64,000 nucleotides of DNA from Cytophagales bacterium (GTDB lineage Bacteria > Bacteroidota > Bacteroidia > Cytophagales > Microscillaceae): positions 1-64,000 of the forward strand of contig RDZE01000022.1 of the NCBI GenBank assembly GCA_004293905.1, written 5' to 3'. Made by a program: the position numbers and the translations under genes. The notes beneath the pieces were generated by a model. That model did not search any database, had not been told where the DNA came from, and was given only the letters and a program-made list of their open reading frames with translations. Positions 8,176-18,157 of the stretch are shown piece by piece. How positions within the stretch are numbered: the stretch's first letter is position 1; each line of letters starts with the position of its first letter.

Positions 8176-11175
8176 ATGAAACACTTTTACACGCTGTTGT
8201 CGTTTTGCTTGTACTTGTTCTCATCTACGCTACAAGCACAAGTAGTAACACATACACAAAACTACAGTGTCAATGATGTGCGTACTGGCTACTATGCCTT
8301 TACAAATGCTACCATTTACACCGACTACCAAACCAAACTCGAGAAGGCAACCCTCATCATCAAAAATGGGAAGGTAGAAGCCGTAGGTACTAACCTTTCC
8401 GTACCCGCAGGTGCTACAGAAATCGACCTCAATGGTCGTTATATTTATCCTTCTTTCATAGACCTGTATAGTAACTACGGTGTTGTTACGAAAGGCTACT
8501 CAGGCAATACCGATGGGCAATTTTTGGAAAGCCCCGATAAAACCGCCCTGCATTGGAACTATGCCATACGCCCACAACTCAACGCTCAAGACTTATTCAC
8601 AGTCAATGGCGGTGATGCTAAAAACTGGCGCAAAAATGGTTTTGGGGTAGTCGTAACACACCACCAAGACGGTATTATGCGTGGCACAGGCGCACTCGTA
8701 ACACTTGCCGATGGCAAAGCTCAAGAAGTACTATTGCAAGGAAAAGCCGCTCATTTTTTAGACTTTGACAAAGGCACTTCTCCCCAAGACTACCCCTCAT
8801 CGCTCATGGGTTCTGTAGCCTTGCTCAGACAAACCTATTTAGATGCCGATTGGTACAAAAAAGCCACCGACAAGAAAGAATACAATCTTTCTTTAGAAGC
8901 ATTGAACAATACTCTTTCTTTGCCCGCAATTTTTGCCGTAGAAGACAAACTTTCTTTGCTTCGTGCCGATAAAGTAGGCGATGAGTTTGGCATTCAGTAC
9001 ATCATCAAAGGCAACGGCGACGAATACCAACGCTTACAAGAAATAAAAGCTACAGGGGCAATGCTACTCTTATCGCTCAACTTCCCCGATGCTTATGAGG
9101 TAGAAGACCCTTTCGATGCCAAAATGCTGAGTTTAGAGCAACTCAAACACTGGGAAATGGCACCCGCCAATGCCGCTATGGTAAGTAAAGAAGGAATTAC
9201 TTTTGCCTTCACAAGCAATGGACTGAAAAATATGGACGATTTCATCAAGAACATAAGAAAAGCCATAGAATACGGACTTTCAGAAACCGAAGCACTCAAA
9301 GCCATCACTTTTACACCCGCTCAAATTATCAAAGCTCAAGATAAAGTAGGCTCTCTGACTCAAGGAAAATTAGCCAATTTTATCATCACTTCCCAGCCTG
9401 TTTTTGATAAAAGCAGTACCATCCTCGAGAATTGGATACAAGGAAAACAATATATTCTCAAAGACATCAACGACGACATCAGAGGCAACTATAACCTAAG
9501 CCTTAGCAATGGCGAAAGTGCAAAAATCATCATTGCAGGCACACCCGATAAGCTCGATGTAAAAATAGACAAAAACGGAACCACACAAAATGCAGATTTT
9601 TCGCTCAAAGAAAAACTCATCAGCTTACAGTTTAGCCTCAACGACCAAAAATACCGCCTAAGTGGTTGGGTAGAGGGTAAAAATCTAAAAGGCATCGCCG
9701 AAACAGACAATAGCAGCCTCAAATGGAATGCTACTTTTGAAAGTGCTTACAGCCCAACTGCCGAAGAGAAAAAAGAAAACAGCCCCATAGAAGTAGGCAA
9801 AGTTGTATACCCTTTCACGGCTTACGGAAATGCTGAAATACCCAAAACAGGTACTTATCTTATCAAAAATGGCACCGTTTGGACAAACGAAAAAGAAGGC
9901 ATACTGAAAGAAACCGATGTGCTCATCAAAGATGGTAAAATAACCCAAATAGGCAAAAATCTCAATGCCAATGGTGCAACAGTAATAGACGCAACAGGCA
10001 AACACGTAACTTGTGGCATCATAGACGAGCACTCACACATAGCACTTGCCAATGTAAACGAAGGCTCGCACTCCAGCACTGCCGAAGTACGCATGGGCGA
10101 TGTCATAGACAGCGAAAGTATGAGCATTTACCGCCAAATAGCAGGAGGTGTTTGTGCCGCACAACTTTTACACGGTTCTGCCAATACTATCGGCGGACAA
10201 TCAGCCCTTATCAAACTAAAATGGGGATTTGCGCCTGAAAGTATGAAAATACCCAATGCAGATGGCTTTATTAAATTTGCCTTAGGCGAAAACGTAAAAC
10301 AAGCCAACTGGGGCGATGGTTATCGCACTCGTTTCCCTCAAACACGTATGGGCGTAGAACAATTCCTCAATGATGTATTCACACGCGCACGCGAATACGA
10401 AACCCTTAGCAAAACAAAAGGGGCTATCTACCGCCGCGACCTCAATATGGAAGCTACCTTAGAAATTTTGAACCAAAAGCGATTTATCACTTGCCACTCT
10501 TATGTGCAATCTGAAATCAACATGTTGATGAAACTTGCCGAATCATTTAATTTCAGAGTGAATACATTTACCCACATCTTAGAAGGATACAAAGTAGCCG
10601 ATAAAATGGCAAAACACGGCGCAGGAGGTTCAAGTTTTGCCGATTGGTGGGCTTATAAAATGGAAGTAAAAGATGCCATTCCGCACAATCCCGCACTGAT
10701 GCACAGTCAAGGCGTAGTAGTATCTATCAATTCTGATGATACTGAAATGGCGCGCCGCCTCAATCAAGAAGCTGCCAAAGCCGTAAAATATGGTGGAGTA
10801 AGCGAAGAAGATGCTTGGAAAATGGTAACGTTGAACCCTGCCAAACTATTGCACTTAGACAGCCGAATGGGTAGCCTCAAAGCAGGCAAAGATGCTGATA
10901 TAGTAGTATGGTCTGACAATCCACTCTCTATTTATGCCGTAGTAGAAAAAAATATCATTGATGGTATCCTCTTTTTCGACCTTGAAAAAGAAGCCGAAAA
11001 ACTACAAAGCGTAGAGCAAGAAAAAGCGCGCATCATCAAAAAAATGATAGATGCCAAAAATGGTGGAGCTTCTACACAAAAAGCCGTAGGTAACAAACAA
11101 AGAGAATGGCACTGCGAAGATGTAGTGGACTGGTTCAAAGAAAAACAAATTTCAGAAGAATATATCAAAGAATAA
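8176..11175 (+). CDS. Secreted double-domain amidohydrolase
   Basis: The 999-residue product has a signal peptide (cleavage near LQAQ-VV) and two amidohydrolase (imidazolonepropionase-like) units. The N-terminal unit (about 25-450) keeps the beta-sandwich and TIM-barrel framework (YPSFIDLYSNYG, then SLTQGKLANFIITS) but lacks the HxH metal pair. The C-terminal unit (about 560-970) has GIIDEHSHIA, FTHILEG, MHSQGVVVSINSDD and GSLKAGKDADIVVWSDNP, giving the metal ligands of an active hydrolase. It probably cleaves amide or cyclic-imide bonds in imported peptides in the periplasm. The substrate is unknown. Such ~1000-residue proteins are common in Bacteroidota and usually sit beside a shorter paralogue, as here, 7 bases downstream. 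Confidence 0.85.
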   Translation: MKHFYTLLSFCLYLFSSTLQAQVVTHTQNYSVNDVRTGYYAFTNATIYTDYQTKLEKATLIIKNGKVEAVGTNLSVPAGATEIDLNGRYIYPSFIDLYSNYGVVTKGYSGNTDGQFLESPDKTALHWNYAIRPQLNAQDLFTVNGGDAKNWRKNGFGVVVTHHQDGIMRGTGALVTLADGKAQEVLLQGKAAHFLDFDKGTSPQDYPSSLMGSVALLRQTYLDADWYKKATDKKEYNLSLEALNNTLSLPAIFAVEDKLSLLRADKVGDEFGIQYIIKGNGDEYQRLQEIKATGAMLLLSLNFPDAYEVEDPFDAKMLSLEQLKHWEMAPANAAMVSKEGITFAFTSNGLKNMDDFIKNIRKAIEYGLSETEALKAITFTPAQIIKAQDKVGSLTQGKLANFIITSQPVFDKSSTILENWIQGKQYILKDINDDIRGNYNLSLSNGESAKIIIAGTPDKLDVKIDKNGTTQNADFSLKEKLISLQFSLNDQKYRLSGWVEGKNLKGIAETDNSSLKWNATFESAYSPTAEEKKENSPIEVGKVVYPFTAYGNAEIPKTGTYLIKNGTVWTNEKEGILKETDVLIKDGKITQIGKNLNANGATVIDATGKHVTCGIIDEHSHIALANVNEGSHSSTAEVRMGDVIDSESMSIYRQIAGGVCAAQLLHGSANTIGGQSALIKLKWGFAPESMKIPNADGFIKFALGENVKQANWGDGYRTRFPQTRMGVEQFLNDVFTRAREYETLSKTKGAIYRRDLNMEATLEILNQKRFITCHSYVQSEINMLMKLAESFNFRVNTFTHILEGYKVADKMAKHGAGGSSFADWWAYKMEVKDAIPHNPALMHSQGVVVSINSDDTEMARRLNQEAAKAVKYGGVSEEDAWKMVTLNPAKLLHLDSRMGSLKAGKDADIVVWSDNPLSIYAVVEKNIIDGILFFDLEKEAEKLQSVEQEKARIIKKMIDAKNGGASTQKAVGNKQREWHCEDVVDWFKEKQISEEYIKE

Positions 11176-11182
11176 AAAAGAC

Positions 11183-12484
11183 ATGAAATCTATCCTTATA
11201 TATTTGATGCTGATAAGCACTTGCCTTTTCGCATCTCAAACAAAAAGTTGGGCGCAAAACCCTGCTGCCGCTGCTCCACAAACCAAACCTATAGTAATCA
11301 AAAATGCAACTATACACATAGGCAATGGGGAAGTATTGCAAAATGCAGCCATCAGATTTGAAAATGGACTCATCGTAGCCATTGGTGCGGGCATAGACGA
11401 AAGCAATGCCGAAGTAGTAGATGCCGCTAATAAACACATCTACCCTGGTCTGATACTGCCACACACCATCACAGGGCTTACGGAAATTCAAGCCGTAAGA
11501 TCTACCTCTGACTTCAGCGAAGTAGGCATGTTCAAGCCCAATATTCGTAGTTTAGTAGCTTACAATACCGATTCGGAGATTATCCCTACACTTCGTTCCA
11601 ATGGTGTCCTCATTCTCCAAACAACCCCCAGAAATGGTATTATTACGGGTACATCTTCTATCATGGAAGCTGACGGTTGGAATTGGGAAGATGCCGCACT
11701 CAAAGCCGATGAAGGCATACACATGAACGCCGTAAGGTTTTATGGTTATAATTTCTTTACAGGGCAAATGAGCAAAAACGAAAGCCACGACATCAGCATT
11801 CAAGAAACCGAACGCTTTTTTCAGGAAGCACTTAGCTATAGCAAAAATACCAACATCAGCACAAAGAACCTGAAATTTGAAGCCATGAAAGGTCTTTTTG
11901 ATGGCACAAAACGACTGTATATTTATGCCGATTTTGCCAAAGAAATCTTAGAAAGCATTCAATTGGCTAAAAAATATGGTGTCCAAAAAATCGTATTAGT
12001 GGGTGGCAATGATGCATTACTCGTAGCTGATTTTCTCAAAGAAAACAACATACCTATCATCTTAGAACGCATACATCGCCTACCTATCCGCAACGATGAA
12101 GACGTTTATTTGCCCTACAAACTACCTGCATTGCTCAAAAAAGAGGGCTTAATGGTCGCATTGGCTTATGATGATTTCGAACCTATGGGCTCACGCAATC
12201 TGCCTTTCTTAGCAGGTACTGCCGCCGCTTATGGGCTTAGTAAAGAAGAGGCTTTAATGACGATTACTGCCAATACAGCCAAAATTTTGGGCATAGACGA
12301 CAAAGTGGGAACACTCGAAAAAGGCAAACACGCTACCCTTATCGTTTCAGAAGGCGACTTATTAGATATGCGCACCAATCAAATCACACATGCTTTTATT
12401 AGAGGTAAAAAATTAGATTTGGACGACAAACAAAAACGCCTCTATCAGATTTATAAGCAGAAATACGCAAGCCAAACCAAATAA
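11183..12484 (+). CDS. Secreted amidohydrolase-family protein with degenerate metal site
   Basis: This 433-residue protein has a signal peptide and one amidohydrolase unit related to the N-terminal half of its upstream neighbour. The usual HxH is replaced by LPHTITG, which offers one His only. The late Asp motif is also altered (LMVALAYDDFEPMG), although the C-terminal beta-sandwich signature KVGTLEKGKHATLIVSEG is intact. It probably acts as a partner or scaffold of the larger enzyme rather than as an independent hydrolase. It lies 7 bases after the 8176-11175 gene in the same transcript, which ends at the 12511-12545 hairpin. Confidence 0.8.
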   Translation: MKSILIYLMLISTCLFASQTKSWAQNPAAAAPQTKPIVIKNATIHIGNGEVLQNAAIRFENGLIVAIGAGIDESNAEVVDAANKHIYPGLILPHTITGLTEIQAVRSTSDFSEVGMFKPNIRSLVAYNTDSEIIPTLRSNGVLILQTTPRNGIITGTSSIMEADGWNWEDAALKADEGIHMNAVRFYGYNFFTGQMSKNESHDISIQETERFFQEALSYSKNTNISTKNLKFEAMKGLFDGTKRLYIYADFAKEILESIQLAKKYGVQKIVLVGGNDALLVADFLKENNIPIILERIHRLPIRNDEDVYLPYKLPALLKKEGLMVALAYDDFEPMGSRNLPFLAGTAAAYGLSKEEALMTITANTAKILGIDDKVGTLEKGKHATLIVSEGDLLDMRTNQITHAFIRGKKLDLDDKQKRLYQIYKQKYASQTK

Positions 12485-12510
12485 TTTAATAATAGGCTAA
12501 AACACAACAT

Positions 12511-12545
12511 AAAAGCCCCAAATAGTAAGAATTTGGGGCTTTTGT
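12511..12545 (+). terminator. Terminator of the amidohydrolase pair
   Basis: A 13-base perfect stem (12511-12523 with 12531-12543, AAAAGCCCCAAAT) with a 7-base loop and flanking T-rich sequence. Confidence 0.9.
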
Positions 12546-12618
12546 TATAAAAAAAATAACTTTTTGTTGTGATTATCAAGAAATTTGTTTTTTTTGAAGA
12601 AATTTTAGCACTTCAATA

Positions 12619-13965
12619 ATGGAAAATACCCAAAAACCTTCTCTTCGATACGCTTGGTATGTAGTTTTTATACTCATGTTGGCGTATGTATCCTCTTTTG
12701 TGGATAGACAAATTCTAAGCCTTTTAGTAAAGCCTATCAAAAGAGATATGCACCTCAGCGATACGGAAATGAGCCTGCTCATGGGGTTGAGTTTTGCTAT
12801 TTTCTACACTCTTTTGGGCATTCCCATAGGGCGGTGGGCTGACAGAGGCAACCGTAGACAAATTATTATGCTTGGTATTGCTGTTTGGAGCGTGATGACT
12901 GCTTTGTGCGGCATTACAAAAAACTATTTTCAACTATTTTTGGCGCGTGTAGGCGTAGGTGTAGGCGAGGCTGCCCTTACTCCTGCTGCTTACTCTATGA
13001 TTAGTGATTATTTCCCCAAAGAAAAATTGGCATTCGCGCTCAGCGTATATTCTATGGGTATTTATATTGGTTCAGGGTTGGCTTTGATGGTGGCGGGGTT
13101 GGCATTTCAATTAGCCTCCGTGCAAACTACTTGGGAGCTTCCTTTAGTAGGTAGTATCTACCCTTGGCAAATGGTGTTTTTTATTATAGGCTTGCCCGGA
13201 TTGTTGATTTCTTTATTGATATTTACCATTCGTGAGCCTATCCGCACACAAAAACGAATGATAAAAACCGAAAGTGGCGAAAGTATTGCCGCACAAGTAA
13301 GCCTTAAAGAAGTATTGACTTATATCAATGCCAACAGACAATCTTTTTTGGGCATCTCTTTGGGTTTGGCTTGCACCTCTTTGGCTGGCTATGCTACTTC
13401 AGCATGGTATCCTACGGTCTTACAACGCGTTTTTGGCTGGTCAGAGGTAGCTTCAGGTTTTAGTTATGGGCTCATGGTAGCTGTCTTTGCAACCACAGGA
13501 GCAGGTGTAGGGGGTAGTTTGGCTGATAAGTTTAAGAAAAAAGGAAACCCCAATGCCAATATCCGTATTTGTATGATTGCCGCTACGGGTGTAGTACTTT
13601 CAGCACCACTATTTTTACTAATGCCAACAGGAGCATTATCAGTTGCTTTTGTAGGTTTGCCTTCTTTCTTCACAGGCTTTCCGATAGGGGCTGCCGCTGC
13701 CGCTATTCAAGAAATGATGCCCAACCAAATGCGCGCATTAGCCTCTGCCATTTATTTTTTCATTCTTAATATCATTGCCATTAGCTTAGGTCCTATGTTT
13801 ACGGCATTGCTTACCGATTATTGGTTTGCTAACGAAAACATGGTGCATTACTCTCTACTCATCGTGGCGATTTTTGCCAATATTGCCGCACTCATTTGTT
13901 TGTATTCGGCGCAAAAGTCTTATACAAAAAGCCTGCAATATTTAGAAAATTATATGGAAAAATAA
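12619..13965 (+). CDS. MFS transporter, spinster-like
   Basis: This 448-residue inner-membrane carrier has 12 predicted TMs. Motifs near the N-terminus are typical of the spinster-like branch of the major facilitator superfamily: DRQILSLLVKPIKRDMHLSD, the loop 2-3 motif GRWADRGNRR, and ARVGVGVGEAALTPAAYSMI in TM4-5. The family includes lysolipid, sphingosine-phosphate and anion exporters. The substrate cannot be told from sequence. Thirteen bases separate it from the acetyltransferase gene that follows, so MFS, acetyltransferase and HhH protein probably share a transcript. Confidence 0.85.
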   Translation: MENTQKPSLRYAWYVVFILMLAYVSSFVDRQILSLLVKPIKRDMHLSDTEMSLLMGLSFAIFYTLLGIPIGRWADRGNRRQIIMLGIAVWSVMTALCGITKNYFQLFLARVGVGVGEAALTPAAYSMISDYFPKEKLAFALSVYSMGIYIGSGLALMVAGLAFQLASVQTTWELPLVGSIYPWQMVFFIIGLPGLLISLLIFTIREPIRTQKRMIKTESGESIAAQVSLKEVLTYINANRQSFLGISLGLACTSLAGYATSAWYPTVLQRVFGWSEVASGFSYGLMVAVFATTGAGVGGSLADKFKKKGNPNANIRICMIAATGVVLSAPLFLLMPTGALSVAFVGLPSFFTGFPIGAAAAAIQEMMPNQMRALASAIYFFILNIIAISLGPMFTALLTDYWFANENMVHYSLLIVAIFANIAALICLYSAQKSYTKSLQYLENYMEK

Positions 13966-13978
13966 AACCCAATTTGTT

Positions 13979-14614
13979 ATGAATATACCAGATAAAAATG
14001 ATGTATTCCCCTTAGAAAATTATAAAAATCTCTGCTTTCTTAAAAATATCATCAAAAACCCCAACATTATTGTAGGCGACTATACCTATTATGACGACTT
14101 CGAGAATGTAGAAAATTTTGAAAAACAAGTCAAATATCATTTTGATTTCGAGGGTGATAAACTCATCATTGGTAAATTTTGTATGCTTGCTTCAGGCGTT
14201 TCCTTCATAATGAACGGCGCGAACCACCTCACAGAGGCTATCAGTACATATCCTTTTGCTATTTTCGGGAAAGATTGGGCAGATGCGATGGACGGAAAAA
14301 AGTATCCACACAAAGGCGATACTATTGTTGGGAATGATGTATGGATAGGGCACGAGGCAACCATTATGCCTGGTATCAACATTGGTGATGGGGCAATCAT
14401 TGCCACAAAATCAGTAGTAACACAAGATGTGCCCCCTTATGCCATCGTAGGAGGAAATCCTGCAAAAATAATTCGCAAGAGATTTTCAGAAACAGAAATT
14501 CAAGAACTTTTAGCAATACAATGGTGGCATTGGGAAATAGAGAAAATAACCAAGTATGTGCAATACCTCACTGCCAACGACATAGTATCTCTGAAAAAAG
14601 TAGCCAATTTATGA
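13979..14614 (+). CDS. Vat/CatB-type xenobiotic O-acetyltransferase
   Basis: The 211-residue left-handed beta-helix acetyltransferase uses acetyl-CoA. It has the Vat/CatB signature GDYTYYDDFENVENFE, the catalytic His83 in MNGANH (His82 in VatD), and the hexapeptide region ending VPPYAIVGGNPAKIIRKRF. Relatives inactivate streptogramin A or chloramphenicol, but chromosomal homologues in environmental Bacteroidota are common and usually untested, so a resistance function is only a possibility. The stop overlaps the next gene's start in an ATGA arrangement. The upstream MFS gene may be part of the same detoxification unit. Confidence 0.85.
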   Translation: MNIPDKNDVFPLENYKNLCFLKNIIKNPNIIVGDYTYYDDFENVENFEKQVKYHFDFEGDKLIIGKFCMLASGVSFIMNGANHLTEAISTYPFAIFGKDWADAMDGKKYPHKGDTIVGNDVWIGHEATIMPGINIGDGAIIATKSVVTQDVPPYAIVGGNPAKIIRKRFSETEIQELLAIQWWHWEIEKITKYVQYLTANDIVSLKKVANL

Positions 14615-15555
14615 AAAAGATTCTACTATTCATACGCAACGCTTTTGGCTTCTCCAGCAAAGAAGCCAATGGATTTGTCATTGTCCATATTATTATTTTA
14701 GCACTGCTACTAACCCCATTCATTTATCTCCAATTATACGCCCTATTTCCTACTGCCACAGCTACCGATAAAGATGCCGAAACCATCAGTTTGGTATTAG
14801 ACAGTTTGGCGGTAGAGAAAAGTAGCGAAAAAACCAACAATCCGAACCTTCAACTCTTTCCTTTTGACCCCAACACAGCCAGCTTAGAAGATTGGATCGC
14901 CTTAGGGCTTTCAGAAAAAATGGCACAAAGAATCAAAAACTATACAAACAAAGGCGGTAAATTTTATCAGAAAGAAGACCTCATGAATATTTATGGTTTC
15001 CCAGAATCGCATTATTTACTGCTTGAACCCTATATTAACATTAGTATTGAAGTTAAGAAAAAAGAATACAATCAAAAATATACCAAACAAGGCAAATACA
15101 ATCAGAAAGACAGCACTTGGACTAAAAAAGAAGAGAAAAAAGGAAAGGAAACCAAAAAAGAAATCGAAATTTTTATCAACACTGCCAACCTTGAAGAACT
15201 CAAAACATTGAAAGGCATAGGTGATAAACTTGCAGAACGCATCATCAAATACAGAGACTTATTGGGAGGTTTTTATGATAAAAGCCAATTCAAAGAAATT
15301 TATGGATTGAGCCCTGAAGTAATTTTATTGTTAGAAGAAAAAGCCATACTCAATCCAGCACAAATCAAGAAGATAAACCTAAACCAAACCCCTAAAGAAG
15401 TGATGGCAAAACACCCTTACATAGGCGAAAAATATGCTTCTATTATTGATAACTACCGAAAACAACACCCCAATATAGAAAATACCACTTTTTTAGACCG
15501 CATCATTACCGATGTAAATAAACGCAATAGACTACTGCCTTACCTTAGTTGGTAA
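14611..15555 (+). CDS. Membrane-anchored helix-hairpin-helix (ComEA-like) DNA-binding protein
   Basis: From ATG 14611, which overlaps the acetyltransferase stop by 4 bases, the protein is 314 residues: one TM (about 21-42), then several HhH units of the ComEA type. Visible examples are FDPNTASLEDWIALGLSEKM, INTANLEELKTLKGIGDKLA and INLNQTPKEVMAKHPYIGEK. A Lys-rich linker lies between the first and second. It probably holds DNA on the outer face of the inner membrane during uptake for transformation. An upstream in-frame start inside the acetyltransferase gene would add about 30 residues unlike the family. The 3' end overlaps the convergent symporter gene by 11 bases. Confidence 0.8.
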   Translation: MKKILLFIRNAFGFSSKEANGFVIVHIIILALLLTPFIYLQLYALFPTATATDKDAETISLVLDSLAVEKSSEKTNNPNLQLFPFDPNTASLEDWIALGLSEKMAQRIKNYTNKGGKFYQKEDLMNIYGFPESHYLLLEPYINISIEVKKKEYNQKYTKQGKYNQKDSTWTKKEEKKGKETKKEIEIFINTANLEELKTLKGIGDKLAERIIKYRDLLGGFYDKSQFKEIYGLSPEVILLLEEKAILNPAQIKKINLNQTPKEVMAKHPYIGEKYASIIDNYRKQHPNIENTTFLDRIITDVNKRNRLLPYLSW

Positions 15556-17032
15556 ACAAAGTTTCATCTGTTTTTTTGCGTAAAAACCACATGCCCACAA
15601 AAGTAAGCGCACCATTCAAAATTAATATCTCAAAACCAAATTGATAGCCCCAAAGCCACTCTTTTGAGTTCAAATTAAGCACATAACAGAAAATAGGCGA
15701 AGCCACACAAACTAAAGGTATCCAATTATCTTTTACCCTATATTTAGTAAATAAGCCAAAAGCATACAAGCCCAGCAAGGGTCCATAAGTGTAACCTGCT
15801 GCATTAAAAAGACTCGTTATCACATTACTATCAGGATTTTGTTCTTGTATTACCTTAAAAATGAGAATCACCACTACCAACAGCACCGAAAAACCCACAT
15901 GCACCCAACGCACCCAAAAAGCGCGTTCTTTTTCCTCTTTATTACTTACACCTACGAAGTCTATACAAAAAGAAGTTGTCAATGATGCCAAAGCAGAATC
16001 AGCACTTGCATAAGTAGAAGCGATAATACCTAAAAAGAATACAATGCCTGCCCAGCCACTAAAATATTTCAATGCCAAAATAGGATACAAATCATCTGTT
16101 TTTTGAGGAATAGCAATTCCTTTTGCCCCTGCATAAAGATAAAGCAACGCACCCAAAGACAAAAACAATAAATTCACGATTACCAAAATAACCGTAAACC
16201 AAAACATGTTTTTTTGTGCCTCTTTGATATTCTTACAAGTCAGGTTTTTTTGCATCAAGTCTTGGTCAAGCCCTGTCATGGCGATGGCAATAAACATTCC
16301 CGCAAAAAATTGTTTGAAAAAGAAATGAGGGCTATTAAAATCTTCCCAAAAGAATGTTTTGGAGTAAGGGCTCTCCCAAATTGTACTCGCCAAACCTCCC
16401 AAGCTAAGCCCTAATTCTTGTTGTATGAGCAAAATACTCAATACTACCGCCAACAACAAAAAGGTGGTTTGTAAAGTATCTGTCCAAACAATGGTTTTGA
16501 TTCCTCCCCTAAAAGTATATACCCAAATTAAGAAAATACTAATAACAGCCGTAAGCCAAAAAGGAATATTGAAATTATCAAAAATACTAATTTGTAACAC
16601 GCCTACAGCTAAAAATATTCTAAAAGCCGCTCCTATAGTTCTGGAAAGTAAGAAGAAAAAAGCTCCTGTTTTATAAGACCAAAAACCAAAACGTTGTTCT
16701 AAATAACTGTAAATCGAAACCAAATTGAGCCTGTAATACAACGGCATTAGCAAGGTACCAATGACCACATAACCCGCTACATAGCCCAATACTACTTGAA
16801 AATAGCTAAATTGCGCCTTCCCTACCGCCCCCGGAATAGAAATGAATGTAACCCCAGAAATAGACGCGCCAATCATACCAAATGCTACTAAATACCACGC
16901 CGATTGTTTATTGGCTACAAAGAAATCGTCCGTAGTAGAACCCTTAGAAGTAAAATAGGCAATGAGAATTAGTACGCTAAAATAGGCAATCAAAATGCCC
17001 AAAATCAGTTCAGGAGATAAATCAGCAGACAT
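15545..17032 (-). CDS. Sodium:solute symporter (SSS family)
   Basis: This 495-residue inner-membrane protein has about 13 TMs and the SSS/SLC5 layout. Recognisable parts are DDFFVANKQSAWYLVAFGMIGASISGVTFIS (TM1-2 region, sodium site), YRLNLVSIYSYLEQRFG, and TGLDQDLMQKNLTCK in the loop before TM8. It uses sodium to import a small solute. Sugars, amino acids and carboxylates are all possible. It is transcribed divergently from the lipoprotein/barrel pair, with 134 bases between. Confidence 0.85.
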   Translation of the reverse strand: MSADLSPELILGILIAYFSVLILIAYFTSKGSTTDDFFVANKQSAWYLVAFGMIGASISGVTFISIPGAVGKAQFSYFQVVLGYVAGYVVIGTLLMPLYYRLNLVSIYSYLEQRFGFWSYKTGAFFFLLSRTIGAAFRIFLAVGVLQISIFDNFNIPFWLTAVISIFLIWVYTFRGGIKTIVWTDTLQTTFLLLAVVLSILLIQQELGLSLGGLASTIWESPYSKTFFWEDFNSPHFFFKQFFAGMFIAIAMTGLDQDLMQKNLTCKNIKEAQKNMFWFTVILVIVNLLFLSLGALLYLYAGAKGIAIPQKTDDLYPILALKYFSGWAGIVFFLGIIASTYASADSALASLTTSFCIDFVGVSNKEEKERAFWVRWVHVGFSVLLVVVILIFKVIQEQNPDSNVITSLFNAAGYTYGPLLGLYAFGLFTKYRVKDNWIPLVCVASPIFCYVLNLNSKEWLWGYQFGFEILILNGALTFVGMWFLRKKTDETLFTN

Positions 17033-17166
17033 ATAATAAGTTTAAAAGACAGCGATAATGACCGCAATGTTCGTTATTTTATTACTTTTTTCCAAATCTT
17101 AGTATCTCAAAGCCCTTATTTTACGTCATGAAACAATAAAACATTAATTTTTTATTATCAAACACA

Positions 17167-18153
17167 ATGCATTTAAAAAAATATCTTATCATTTTCACTT
17201 GCTTACTTTATCTGACAGCTTGTGATGCCAACGATGACCTCAAATGGCAGCCAGAAATTTTGGCACCTTTAGTCAAAAGTGACATTAGTTTTCAAAGCGT
17301 ACCTGAATTAGCGGGCTTATCTTACGCGCTTACAGTTCCTTTAGGTGGTCTGCCTATTACAGGGGCAAGCGTAGTAGTACCTGCATTTAACAATCTAAAC
17401 TCAACCCCTGCTGCTTTCCAAATCAACCAAGCTCCTGTAGTAGAAGTTGGTTTCAGCGAACTCACCGTAGAAGGCACCTTGCAAAACCCTTTAGGAGTGC
17501 CTATCAATGCAGGGGGAAAAATAGTGATTCGCAACGTAGCTGATGGTAGTATTGTAATATCGCATACTATTGCAAATACTATTGCTGCACGTGGTTCTTA
17601 TGCTTTCAACTCTAAAGTGAGCAAAAGTAAAGTAAAAGACCAATTAGAGTTTTTACTTCAAGACATAAGCTCACCCGGTAGCAGTGGGCAAGCAGTGAGC
17701 ATGAGCAGCAATCAGTTTTCATTCTCGCTTAAATTAGGGCTACCGACCATCGATTATGCCGACTTCAGAGGCAATGCCAACTCTACGACTACCCAAACGA
17801 CTAATTTCGAGATGGGCTTAGAAGACGAAGGCAAAGCTACAGGTAATTTAGTCATTCAATTCCAGAATGCTATAGCCCTCAATTTCAGTATTGTAATAGA
17901 TTTTTTAGATGAAAAAGACCAAGTATTAGCTCGTCTTAATAGTGTTCCCATTACTATTCAGGCAGGTAGCAGTAGCGCACCTAAAAGTAGTACTACTACA
18001 ATCAACGCCTCTTCAGTGATTACACAGTTGCAAAAGGCAAAAAAAATACGTTTTACCATAGCCTATACCAATCCTTCCGCTACTGCTGTAAGGGTACTTG
18101 CTACTGATAAACTTTCTTTTAAAATGATTAGCGACATCAAAGCCGACTTATAA
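17167..18153 (+). CDS. Outer-membrane or periplasmic lipoprotein paired with a DUF5723 barrel
   Basis: A signal peptide and lipobox (LTAC, Cys19) open the 328-residue product. The mature part is rich in Ser, Thr and Asn with long beta-strand patterns, including the repeated theme of Ile-rich strands and Asn-Ser-Thr turns. I recognise no enzyme motif. It is followed 4 bases later by a beta-barrel protein gene; this lipoprotein/barrel pair is recurrent in Bacteroidota and suggests a two-component outer-membrane complex. The role is unknown. Confidence 0.7.
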   Translation: MHLKKYLIIFTCLLYLTACDANDDLKWQPEILAPLVKSDISFQSVPELAGLSYALTVPLGGLPITGASVVVPAFNNLNSTPAAFQINQAPVVEVGFSELTVEGTLQNPLGVPINAGGKIVIRNVADGSIVISHTIANTIAARGSYAFNSKVSKSKVKDQLEFLLQDISSPGSSGQAVSMSSNQFSFSLKLGLPTIDYADFRGNANSTTTQTTNFEMGLEDEGKATGNLVIQFQNAIALNFSIVIDFLDEKDQVLARLNSVPITIQAGSSSAPKSSTTTINASSVITQLQKAKKIRFTIAYTNPSATAVRVLATDKLSFKMISDIKADL

Positions 18154-18157
18154 AATT

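Noticed and set aside
9855-10127. 90-codon frame opposite the amidohydrolase
   Set aside because: Antisense shadow of a conserved coding region; no promoter or family match.
13979-14614. Acquired streptogramin or chloramphenicol resistance cassette
   Set aside because: The Vat/CatB-type gene sits in a normal-looking operon with no integron, IS or atypical composition, so acquisition of a resistance gene is not supported.
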